DNA of 64,000 nt. Source: DATJHM01 sp963777355. GTDB taxonomy: Bacteria; Chloroflexota; Ktedonobacteria; Ktedonobacterales; Ktedonobacteraceae. This document shows, piece after piece, positions 17,779 to 26,135 of this stretch. Every line of letters begins with the position of its first letter. The stretch's first letter is position 1. The stretch is from positions 310,001-374,000 of the forward strand of contig CAVZQK010000010.1 of NCBI GenBank assembly GCA_963777355.1, read 5' to 3'. Made by a program: the position numbers and the translations under genes. The notes under the pieces are model-generated. The model ran no database searches and was not told the DNA's origin. It saw only the letters and a list, made by a program, of their open reading frames with translations.

Positions 17779-18639
17779 TTAAGAGATGTGCTCTGGTTTT
17801 GTACCAATTGCTGAAAGGAACAAAAGTAGTGAGCGAAAATCTTCTTTTAACATGTCTAGCTGCATCTGGTTGTAGGTTCTGTCAAATTCTTCCGCTGTAG
17901 TAATCCCCGCATTTATCACAAAGGGTTCATACAGTTTGCATGCGATGATGAAATCTTGCTGGAAGCCAGCGTAAAACTCAGTGCCCGCCGAGTGATCTAT
18001 AAGATGGGGGACTTGCCGAATCTCCTGAAAACCGCCCTGCTGTAGGATGCTGGCCAGCATTGGCACTATCCCTAATAGTTCTCCGCTTGGTGAGAAGCTT
18101 TGTCCAATGCGATAGAGCGCTCGGTAGAGCCAGCGCCAGATGGTTTCTAATGCCAGGCTATTAGTGAGCGGAATTTCTACCTCACAAAAATGGAGATGCC
18201 CACCGGGGCGCAAGATGCGGTAACATTCTTTCAGGATGTTTTTTGCCGTTGAGGGGTTGAGAAAGCTGACAATCAGACGCCCTGTAATCAGATCAAAGGA
18301 GTTATCTGCTAATGGCAATGGCTGGGTCGCATCCATAACATAAAATGTACTATTCTCCAGCTTTTGGATCTTCGCGGATGCTTGTGCATACTGAATCATT
18401 TCATGGTCATAGTCGATGCCCACAGTCTCTTTGTCGGGATAGTTAAATGCCACTCCTTGCGTCCAACCGCCAGGACCACATCCAATATCGAGAATACGCT
18501 GTATCTTCCCAATCTCTGCTGGCGCAAATACGGGAAAAAATCCTCCTAGCGCTTTCGTCAAAAGCCGATCTTGATCGTTGAGACGTGCCATTTCTGCACC
18601 GCTGGTGGTATCAATAAAATAGCGGTTTTCAGCCTCCAT
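17779..18639 (-). CDS. Class I SAM-dependent methyltransferase
   Basis: The 286-residue protein has a standard methyltransferase core: motif I ILDIGCGPGGWTQG at about 48-61, an acidic residue after strand 2 (VGIDYDHEMIQYA), motif II/III MDATQPLPLADNSFDLITGR, and motif post-III ILRPGGHLHFCEVE. The C-terminal part is helical and unique. A similar but distinct methyltransferase lies at 46466. The substrate cannot be inferred; membrane-lipid quinone or small-molecule methylation are options. The start ATG 18639 follows GAGGAGAAG closely. Confidence 0.88.
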   Translation of the reverse strand: MEAENRYFIDTTSGAEMARLNDQDRLLTKALGGFFPVFAPAEIGKIQRILDIGCGPGGWTQGVAFNYPDKETVGIDYDHEMIQYAQASAKIQKLENSTFYVMDATQPLPLADNSFDLITGRLIVSFLNPSTAKNILKECYRILRPGGHLHFCEVEIPLTNSLALETIWRWLYRALYRIGQSFSPSGELLGIVPMLASILQQGGFQEIRQVPHLIDHSAGTEFYAGFQQDFIIACKLYEPFVINAGITTAEEFDRTYNQMQLDMLKEDFRSLLLFLSAIGTKPEHIS

Positions 18640-19563
18640 GAACTTCTCCTCTTGCTAAAAAGCAGTTTTTCAAGAGTACCTCTGATACATCCTATCCTCT
18701 TTAGTATAAAGATTGATATGCTTCTTTTGCAGAAAAAAGTATATCAATATTCTTTTGTTCTGTCAACGCTATAAAGATATGTTAGGTATTTTGTTCTTCT
18801 TTGTGTTGTCTACGTCGTTTCTCTTTAAAGAAGCCAGGTCCTTGCTTTTCTCTTCAGTCTGATTCACGCAATCAGTGCCTCGATATTGCCCCTTCTCATA
18901 CAGGTATGGAATTCAGGAAGGGCTTTCTCCTGGTAATTATTGTCCCGATTACTGGTGATATGTGAAAAATATTTGCGCGTTCGTGCATATTTTTACGCGA
19001 ATGTGATAGGAAAAACCTTGACAAGTGCGCGATTGTATGGTAATCTCATCTTACTAAGTTTTGTACCCACTTTTATCGCTAAGAAAGCCGTATTCCTCTG
19101 GGAAACACGGAGGCGGCAGTTTCTGTCTGGGTAGGTACGGAGTTGGTTCATTATTTACGGTCTCTTATCTACTGGACCATTATTGATGCGCTTGTTGAGA
19201 AATTCGTCTCTGATGAAAGGAGGTGAAATCTTTCTTCTTCAGGGTCTCGGACCCATCAAGTAGTCCCGTTCTTTTTCATCTGTTCAATTTGCATCGTCGC
19301 GTGTGCAGTAAAGAATTGGATAGCTCTCTTACTTTTCCTGAAGTGTGATCGTATTGTCAAGCTTCCAATGGGCTGACGATAGCACTGAATGGAGAACGGC
19401 AGTATTCTTTCCAGCCCTTATTATCTCTGGTAAGGCGGTTGAAGAAGCCCTGTATTTCTACCGTATCGCACTAGAACATGAGTGACGTTTCTTCCTTTCT
19501 TGTAAGGAGGATTCATTCTACTCACCGGACAACGTTTCCATGTGTTTGAAAGGTTGGTTCCTG
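18640..19563. other. Long upstream region of the sugar ABC operon
   Basis: No gene was found in these 924 bases. Inverted repeats occur just before the promoter at 19018: AAAAATAT...ATATTTTT and CGCGT...ACGCG within about 18965-19001. After the promoter there are about 500 bases of leader with a GCCG...CGGC hairpin at about 19088-19118 and GGGTC-TCG-GACCC near 19240-19252, plus an unused strong ribosome-like AAGGAGGTGAAA at about 19219. A regulatory leader RNA is possible. Confidence 0.4.
19018..19046 (+). promoter_or_regulatory. Sigma-70-type promoter, probably of the sugar ABC operon
   Basis: TTGACA (19018-19023), 17-base spacer and TAATCT (19041-19046) with an extended TGG just before the -10. 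It points toward the binding-protein gene at 19564, leaving a leader of roughly 510 bases. Confidence 0.6.
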
Positions 19564-20641
19564 ATGCATCTCCCTTTATCTCCGCGAAGACAGTCTTTTT
19601 TTAAGAACCTCGGTATTATTGCGACTTTGAGTCTAACACTTGCCGCTTGTGGCGGCGGCGGTAGTGGCACTACTGGCACTACTGGTACTGCTAGCATCCA
19701 TCCCGGTTGTACGGCTGGCAGCAACACACAGTTAGTGAAACTTACCAGTGCCCATAAGGTTGCCTGGTCGCAGAATGCACTCGATGGTGCCTGGCGCTTT
19801 GCTGAAGAAGCAAGCATCGAGTCGCAAGCAGCCGCGCATGGCTATCCAGTTGTTGAAAACAAACGCGAACAATTCAGACGATCAGCAGGTCCAGGATATC
19901 GAAAATTTGATTAATGATCGCCCTGACGTTTTGCTCGTTGATCCCCATACTGAAGATGCCGAAGTCAAGGGCATTCTTGATGCACGTAAAGCCTGCATTC
20001 CAGTGATCGTTGTTGACCGTGATGTAAATGAGAGCCAGGCCACTCCTGGTCGCGATTTTGCTACTTTCGTCGGTTCCGATTTCCAGAAACAGGGTGCTCT
20101 TGCCGCTGATGCTCTTATTGATTCATTAGGTGGCCCCAGCAGCAAAGCAACTATCGTTGAATTAACAGGCACAACCGGTTCTTCTCCCGCCATTTTGCGC
20201 GGTGGTGGTTTTGATGGAGAGCTTGCCACGAAAGCCCCTGGCATTAAAATTGTCGCTGAACAGACTGCCAATTTTGATCGTGCCACAGGCCAGCAGGTTA
20301 TGGCTACTTTGATCCAGCAATTCCCCAATATCAAAGGCGTCTTTGCCCATAACGATGAGATGGCTATTGGTGCTATCACTGCACTGAAAGCCGCTGGCAA
20401 ACATCCAGGCCAGGATATTAAGGTCGTCTCCATCGATGGAACGAAAGATGCTATTAACCTTGTTCTGTCTGGCGAAGAGTATGCAGTTGTTCAATCAAAC
20501 CCACGCCTTGGTCCGTTAGTCTTCCAGACGCTTGATCAATATATCAAAGGGCAAGATCTTCCCGCCTGGGTTGTCCAGCAGGATCATGTCTTCGAGAAAG
20601 CTGATGGTTCAGCAGCAGCCTACCTCCCTGATGCATTCTAA
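19564..20641 (+). pseudogene. Sugar ABC transporter substrate-binding lipoprotein (YtfQ-like), one-base frameshift
   Basis: Two frames join into a protein of about 358 residues. The first has a lipoprotein signal ending LTLAACGGGG (Cys about residue 29) and the start of the mature domain (KVAWSQNALDGAWRFAEEA). The second carries the rest: IENLINDRPDVLLVDP, IPVIVVDRDV, FVGSDFQKQGALAADAL, GVFAHNDEMAIGAITALKAAG. This is a periplasmic-binding type 1 sugar receptor close in layout to E. coli YtfQ (galactofuranose). The shift falls in GTTGAAAACAAACGCG; removing one A of the run 19856-19859 restores PVVETNANN. It is the first gene of a four-gene importer. The start at 19564 was chosen because it gives a standard signal peptide. 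Confidence 0.85.
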
Positions 20642-20662
20642 ATCTTCTCTAGTGCATGCGTT

Positions 20663-20705
20663 GCGCTTTCAGTGCTTCAAGGTTGATTGATAGCACTGGA
20701 GGCGC
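20663..20705 (+). promoter_or_regulatory. Intercistronic stem-loop after the binding-protein gene
   Basis: GCGC and CAGTGCT (20663-20676) pair with AGCACTG and GCGC (20692-20705), with small internal loop and no T-run. Hairpins at this place commonly protect the binding-protein message or lower read-through into the ATPase gene. Confidence 0.5.
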
Positions 20706-20793
20706 AGCCTAAAAGATGCTCAGGCTAGTGTGGTGTTCTCCACACTGTTTTGCGTTATCAACGGTTCTACCGCAATTTTTGGAGAGGTAGCTT

Positions 20794-22337
20794 ATGCAAG
20801 AAAACAATTTGCTTCTGCAAATGGAGCATATTACTATGCGCTTCTCTGGCTCCATCGCGCTCTCCGATGCCTCTATCCATGTGGCACGCAATGAGGTTCA
20901 TGCCCTTATCGGCGAAAATGGGGCAGGCAAATCGACGCTTATTAAGATTCTAACCGGCGTCTATCGTGTGATGAGGGTACTATTCTTTTTGATGGGCGCA
21001 GCGGACTTTTCCAGTCACCACAACATGCTCAGCGCGGTGGTATTAGTACGATCTATCAAGAAATTAATCTTATTCCGTTTCGTAGCGTCACTGAAAATAT
21101 TTTTTTAGGACGCGAACTCTTTCGCTGGGGATTCCTCGACTGGCGCAAAATGAATGCTGAAGCTACTACTCTGCTCGCACGCTTGCATCTTTCGCTGGAT
21201 GTGACGAAACCTCTCAATTCCTATAATATTGCTACCCAGCAAATGGTGGCTATTGCCCGCGCGATCTCTTTTAAAAGCAAACTGGTGATTATGGATGAGC
21301 CGACTTCCTCGCTTAATGAAGACGAAGTTGCTACGCTTTTTACGGTTATTCGCCAACTGAAGTCGGAAGGGGTCGCAACTATTTTTGTGAGCCATCGGCT
21401 CGATGAGCTCTATGCGATCTGCGATGGGATCACGATTTTGCGCGATGGCTGCACTGTTGATGAGCGTCCTATCAATACAATTACAAAGCTCGAACTGGTA
21501 GCGAAGATGCTCGGCAAAGATTTAGGCGGTGTCCAGCGCAGTGGCCAGACGAGCTTTGACGCGAGCCGTCACCATGTTGGAGAGGATGTATTACTGAATG
21601 TTACAGGCTTGCGTGAGGGCCGTAAATTGCAAGATGCAAATGTTCAGGTGCATACTGGCGAGATCGTTGGCCTCGCTGGCTTGCTTGGCTCTGGACGCAG
21701 CGAGGTCGCCCGCGCTGTCTTTGGGGCTGATAGTATCGCTGCCGGAAAGATCTCTATCAATGGGAAAGACGTGCATTTTCGTAAACCGGAGGACGCGATC
21801 CGTGCAGGTATTGGCTTTTGCTCTGAAGATCGTAAGATCGATGGGATTATTCCCGATCTCTCTGTGCGCGAAAATTTAACCCTTGCTGCTCTTCCTACGC
21901 TCACTCGCTATGGCATTGTGGATCGTAAACAGCAGGAAGAGATCGTAAATCGTTTTATCAAACGCTTAGGTATCAAAACAGCCGGACCAGACCAGAAGAT
22001 CCGTGAGCTTTCAGGGGGCAATCAACAAAAAGTCTTGCTTGCACGCTGGCTCTGCCTGAATCCCCGCCTGCTTTTGCTAGATGAGCCGACTCGCGGCATC
22101 GATGTTGGGGCCAAAGGCGAGATTCAGCACCTTGTCGAGGAATTGGCTGAATCGGGTATGGGCGTTTTGCTTATCTCTTCTGAACTTGAAGAGATCGTTG
22201 AGGGGAGTGATCACGTCGTCGTGTTACGTGATGGCGCTACTGTGGCCGAACTTTCTCGCGAGGGTCTGAGCCAGGATGCTATCCTAACTGCAATGGCACA
22301 TGGTCAGGAACAGTCCACTACAGGAGAAGCTTTATGA
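20794..22337 (+). pseudogene. Sugar ABC transporter ATP-binding protein (YtfR-like), one-base deletion
   Basis: Read through the shift, the product is a tandem-ATPase sugar transporter protein of about 514 residues. Domain 1 has Walker A GENGAGKST (about residues 40-48) in frame one. After the break at about 20968 the second frame continues DEGTILFDGRS, ISTIYQEINLIP, MDEPTSSLNEDE. Domain 2 has LLGSGRSEVARA, ENLTLAALP, LSGGNQQKV and LLLDEPTRGIDVGAKGEI, all as in RbsA/YtfR. Domain 1 lacks an obvious LSGGQ: the stretch before Walker B reads YNIATQQMVAIARA. One missing base in CTATCGTGTGATGAGG explains the shift. Its stop overlaps the permease start by 4 bases. Confidence 0.87.
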
Positions 22338-23347
22338 TTCGATTAGAGCAGCGTCTCACTGCACTGAAAGCGCGTGGCCTTCTACCACAAAATCTTCTGA
22401 ATATTGGACAGGACTACGGAGCCTTTATCGCGCTTGTGCTGCTCATTATTTTCGATCTTATTTTTACCAGGCAGTTTAATTCGGTCATTGCGATTACTGA
22501 TCTGCTGGTCCATGTGACGCCGACGCTTATTCTTGGTGTTGGTATGACTCTGGTTATTGCGACTGGCGGTATTGACATCTCGGTTGGCTCGATTATGGGT
22601 CTTACTGGCATCCTGACCTACCTGATTTTCAGTGGAAAATTGTTTGGTATTCATAATATTGTGCTGGGTACTGCGGTTGCTATCCCGATTGCTCTAGCGG
22701 TTGCTGCACTTATTGGTGTGTTTAATGGCCTCCTGGTGACTCGTTTCAATGTTCAACCAATTGTCGCAACGCTCATCTCTCTGATTACTGTGCGCGGCAT
22801 CGCCGAGGTAACAGTCAATGGCTTTCAATTCGCGTTTTTAAGCGCCCCCATTGTAAGCTGGCTGAGTGGCAATGTGTTGGGATTTCTCCCCAGGCAAGTG
22901 ATTCTGATGGCCGTCATTGTCGCGATTTTTGCCTGGCTTTTGCATTCTACTGCTTTTAGCCGCTATCTGCTTTCTGTGGGTGGCAATCAATCAGCCGCTC
23001 GCCTGGCTGGCGTTCCGGTGAATCGCATTCTGATGACTGTTTATGGCCTTAGCGGCCTGCTTGCTGGTGTTGCGGGATTAGCCTTTATCGCCTTTGATTC
23101 TGCCGCCAATCCGGTCTCTGATGGTCTGGGACGTGAACTTGATGCTATTGCGGCTGTCGCTGTTGGGGGCACTCCACTTACGGGTGGCCGCGCTACGATT
23201 CTCGGTACGGCGATTGGCGCTATCTTTATTCAGCTTATTCGTCAGACGGTGGTGTCGCTCAATATACCGGATGATATTGCCAGTATTATCATTGGCATCC
23301 TTATTGTGCTGGCGGTCTTCCTTCAGCGTCAGCGCAAAGTATATTAA
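22334..23347 (+). CDS. Sugar ABC transporter permease (YtfT-like)
   Basis: The 337-residue integral membrane protein has about nine helices and the branched-type sugar permease pattern: LILGVGMTLVIATGGIDISVGSIMGLTG at about 62-89 (here cited in part), LVTRFNVQPIVATL, LLSVGGNQSAARLAGVPVNR (the coupling loop that contacts the ATPase) and AVAVGGTPLTGGRATILGT. These features define the RbsC/AraH/YtfT family. It overlaps the ATPase gene (ATGA) and is followed by the second permease after 60 bases, so the channel is a heterodimer as in YtfT-YjfF. Confidence 0.93.
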   Translation: MIRLEQRLTALKARGLLPQNLLNIGQDYGAFIALVLLIIFDLIFTRQFNSVIAITDLLVHVTPTLILGVGMTLVIATGGIDISVGSIMGLTGILTYLIFSGKLFGIHNIVLGTAVAIPIALAVAALIGVFNGLLVTRFNVQPIVATLISLITVRGIAEVTVNGFQFAFLSAPIVSWLSGNVLGFLPRQVILMAVIVAIFAWLLHSTAFSRYLLSVGGNQSAARLAGVPVNRILMTVYGLSGLLAGVAGLAFIAFDSAANPVSDGLGRELDAIAAVAVGGTPLTGGRATILGTAIGAIFIQLIRQTVVSLNIPDDIASIIIGILIVLAVFLQRQRKVY

Positions 23348-23407
23348 GAGGCAACTGTGTGCCTCTTTGTCGGTTGGCACACGCTGTGAGTTTGGAGGGA
23401 ACACTTT

Positions 23408-24493
23408 ATGCCTATGGTTTCACCACAGCCAGGCACGGAAGCACTGGTTGAGTCGGCGGGAGCGAGTACACGCGGCAGGCAGATCAAAATACGCCTGCCC
23501 CAGATTGGCGATCTTTTGAGGCAGCAAGGCGCTCTGATTGCGCTTATTATTATCGTGACTTTTAGCCTCATCCGCTATGATAATTTTGATTCAATTACTA
23601 TCTATAGTGTGCTCAATTTTAATGCACAATTCGGCCTTATCGCTCTGGGCATGACTTTTGTAATTATGACTGGCGGAATTGATCTCTCCGTTGGTGGAAT
23701 TGCTGCGCTTGCTAGCGTGGTGGCGGCGCTTAATAGCTCGCATGGCTTCTTTTACGCACTGGCTACGGCAATTATTGCTGGTATGCTGGTCGGCATTGCT
23801 AATGGTTTTATTGTGGCCTGGATGCGTGTGCCTCCGTTTATTACGACGTTGGCAACTCTGTACGTTGTACGTGGCATTGCATTGAGATTGATCAATGATG
23901 CCGCCAGTATCAATCTTAACCAGAAGAGCGATTTTATTCCTGTCGCTGGAACTACTGTAGGTGATGGCTTTTTGAGTCCGCCTCTCCCTTTTACGATCCC
24001 ACTCTTACTTATCGCCTTTGTGATCGGTATCCTGGTTCTGCGCTACACGCGCTTTGGCCGCTATGTGCTGGCGATAGGTGGCAATTTCGAGGCCGCTCGC
24101 CTGATGGGTCTGCCTCTCAAACGCACGCTCTTTCTGGTGTATACGCTCAGTGGCGCACTCTCTGGTCTTGCTGGTGTGCTGTTATCTATCAATCTCAATG
24201 GCGGCTCGGCAACTGAGGGCAGTGGTTGGGAGTTGATCGCTATTGCGGCGGTGGTCGTTGGCGGTACGCTCTTGACGGGCGGTGTCGGTTCGGTTTTTGG
24301 GACGCTGGTGGGCACACTCTTACTGGGAACTATCGTTGAGATTCTCCAACTTGAGAATAATTATACGCTGGATCATGGTGGTGGTCTCTACCTCAATTCG
24401 TTCTGGCAGGATGTGATTCGTGGTATCTTCTTGCTGATTGTTGTCCTCTTGCAAAGTCGTCTGAAACAACAACGGGCTAAACAGGGTACATAA
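23408..24493 (+). CDS. Sugar ABC transporter permease (YjfF-like)
   Basis: The 361-residue membrane protein has a soluble N-terminal extension of about 40 residues, then about nine helices. The conserved pieces are LGMTFVIMTGGIDLSVGGIAALAS, MRVPPFITTLATLYVVRGIAL, VLAIGGNFEAARLMGLP (ATPase coupling loop) and AVVVGGTLLTGGVGSVFGTL. A GGAGGGA ribosome site lies about 8 bases before the ATG. It is the last gene of the operon; a small GAGGC...GCCTC hairpin occupies the gap upstream of it. Pairing of two different permeases with one tandem ATPase supports a galactofuranose/hexose-type importer; the sugar itself is inferred only. Confidence 0.92.
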   Translation: MPMVSPQPGTEALVESAGASTRGRQIKIRLPQIGDLLRQQGALIALIIIVTFSLIRYDNFDSITIYSVLNFNAQFGLIALGMTFVIMTGGIDLSVGGIAALASVVAALNSSHGFFYALATAIIAGMLVGIANGFIVAWMRVPPFITTLATLYVVRGIALRLINDAASINLNQKSDFIPVAGTTVGDGFLSPPLPFTIPLLLIAFVIGILVLRYTRFGRYVLAIGGNFEAARLMGLPLKRTLFLVYTLSGALSGLAGVLLSINLNGGSATEGSGWELIAIAAVVVGGTLLTGGVGSVFGTLVGTLLLGTIVEILQLENNYTLDHGGGLYLNSFWQDVIRGIFLLIVVLLQSRLKQQRAKQGT

Positions 24494-24515
24494 TGCTTCC
24501 TCCCTGGCTTGCCCG

Positions 24516-25733
24516 TTATTCACAGTATGCAATGGACTTTAGGAGATTCCATGGGCGGAGACAAGCCCCGCCCATAGTCATGATTCTGAAATACAATTTT
24601 CTATCCTCGCGGGCGCAGTCAACTGCGCCCCGCCACCTGCCCCCGAAATCTTCTTTCGAGATCATCTGAAGATAAAGACTTTGAAACGTGGTTCCCATAG
24701 GCGTTAAGGTCGCATCCTTTGCAATCAGCGGCAACGTTGTGCCGGTAACTGTATATTGCATGGAAGCAAAGACTTGATTAGTGGCAAGTGTATGCAGCGC
24801 TTTTGACGTCCAAGTGTTGATAAAGGTCTCATCCTGGTATTTTTCATCCGCAGATGCTTGCGGGGTGGTATAGTTCCAGGCGGTAATCATAATTGGGAGA
24901 AGGGTGTTTAGCTGCAATTGCATGCTGGCACGTGCATCTGCAATGTGCGTCGACCAGTCTCCAATGTTTGTGAGACAGGTATTTTTTGATGCGGTAGCGG
25001 TGCAGGCATATTCATGCCAGCTTATCTCATCGGGTCGAGGACGGGCGTTTTGTAAAAAACTGGTGAGGGTGTTGTGGTTGTATTGATAGCTCACTGGCCC
25101 AATAAAACTTCCCTGCAACGCGACTTTTTTTATCTGGGGAATGATGCTATTCCAGCCGCTGGTGTATTGCTCAATGGAGATTCCGTTGTTATCATCCTCA
25201 TTGCCATATTCATAGTAGACGAGGCTCTTGCCAAAAACCTGGTTCATTATTTTCACTGCTTGCAGATCGTCGGCCTGGGCCGTGTCCGGCTCCTGCATCC
25301 CCTCCAGAGCAACCAGAGGGAGCGCTCCCATGTTTTTGATGGCCTGCGCCGCTTCTGTTAATGCTCCTTCGGTAAGCGTAGGGCGTAATGTTAAACGCAC
25401 AATGCGCACATGGAGAAGCTGCATCTCGTTCTGCGTTGTTTTAGAGGTTAATACCTGGTCGTTTGCGTCGAGTAAGCGCAGATTTGTGCCAAAGAGATAG
25501 GGTGAAGGATCGCCCGGATTCGCCGCTGGCGTATAAAGATGGCCTTGCGCATAGGGAATGGTTTTTCCTGCTGGTATCTGTTGGGCTGTGTTTTGATGCG
25601 AAAAATGATGCCGCCACTCACGCAAGATGCCCACGCTTCCCACAAAACCAAGCACTATGGCACCAAGCACTATGACATACAATGGGATCTGCCTGCTACG
25701 TTTCCTGGCTAGCTTTGCGTATTTATTGCTCAC
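24516..25733 (-). CDS. Membrane-anchored glycoside-hydrolase-like protein with a repeat-derived tail
   Basis: From GTG 25733 (AGGAG 8 bases upstream) the 405-residue product has a basic start, one membrane helix (IPLYVIVLGAIVLGFVGSVG at about 15-34) and an extracellular barrel-like domain: YLFGTNLRLLDAND, MQLLHVRIVRLTLRP, YYEYGNEDD (the acid/base-like N-E pair of clan A glycosidases), SWHEYACT, and IMITAWNYT where the second Glu of typical TEW motifs is replaced by Ala. The missing nucleophile hints at a carbohydrate-binding, non-catalytic role. The last 48 residues (from ISKEDFGG) are encoded by palindromic repeat DNA at 24553-24630 and look unlike the family. A broken paralogue is at 6933-8069. 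Confidence 0.7.
   Translation of the reverse strand: MSNKYAKLARKRSRQIPLYVIVLGAIVLGFVGSVGILREWRHHFSHQNTAQQIPAGKTIPYAQGHLYTPAANPGDPSPYLFGTNLRLLDANDQVLTSKTTQNEMQLLHVRIVRLTLRPTLTEGALTEAAQAIKNMGALPLVALEGMQEPDTAQADDLQAVKIMNQVFGKSLVYYEYGNEDDNNGISIEQYTSGWNSIIPQIKKVALQGSFIGPVSYQYNHNTLTSFLQNARPRPDEISWHEYACTATASKNTCLTNIGDWSTHIADARASMQLQLNTLLPIMITAWNYTTPQASADEKYQDETFINTWTSKALHTLATNQVFASMQYTVTGTTLPLIAKDATLTPMGTTFQSLYLQMISKEDFGGRWRGAVDCAREDRKLYFRIMTMGGACLRPWNLLKSIAYCE
24553..24630. repeat. Pair of GC-rich palindromes (REP-like)
   Basis: GGGCGG-loop-CCGCCC (24553-24573, containing GAGACAAGCC) and the perfect GGGCGCAGT-CA-ACTGCGCCC (24611-24630) sit 37 bases apart. The first resembles dispersed GGGGCGGAGACAAGCCCCGCC palindromes that I recall from Chloroflexi and cyanobacterial genomes. 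They lie between convergent genes and inside the 3' end of the gene at 24516. Confidence 0.55.
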
Positions 25734-26135
25734 TATCTTTGCTCCTAATAACCTTTTACCACTATTGTTCTTGCAAAAAATGTTTGAAACAAGTATGAGG
25801 AGGATGGCTGAATATAAGCTGGCTTGAGACTGGTTGTATCCCTCTTTGTATTTTAAAAATGACAAAAAGCTTCTGACCTTTGAGGAATATACCATTTTCA
25901 TTCTGAAAAATCTCTGGTTTCGCTGCTTCAATAGTACTTTTACAAGTGAGAAGATGAGAGAGGAAAGTTACATCCTGGTGAATTTTTAGAAAAAAGGCCT
26001 AATTTCGTCACCTAAAGGTCATATTTGGTTAACCCTTATAGCAAAAAACGTCACTTATCTATGAATAGATGTGTAACATTTTTCTCAGATATTCGAGAAT
26101 CAGCGCAGCTATAGAAAAGGGGAGGACAATTTTTC
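25734..26135. other. Intergenic region between divergent secreted-protein genes
   Basis: About 400 AT-rich bases. A frame extending the minus-strand gene upstream to 25931 is open but lacks a ribosome site and adds no signal-like sequence. A GGTTAACC palindrome occurs near 26027. No clear promoter pair was chosen. Confidence 0.3.

Noticed and set aside
18940..19134. 64-codon plus-strand frame in the sugar-operon leader
   Set aside because: It crosses the predicted promoter and has no protein features.
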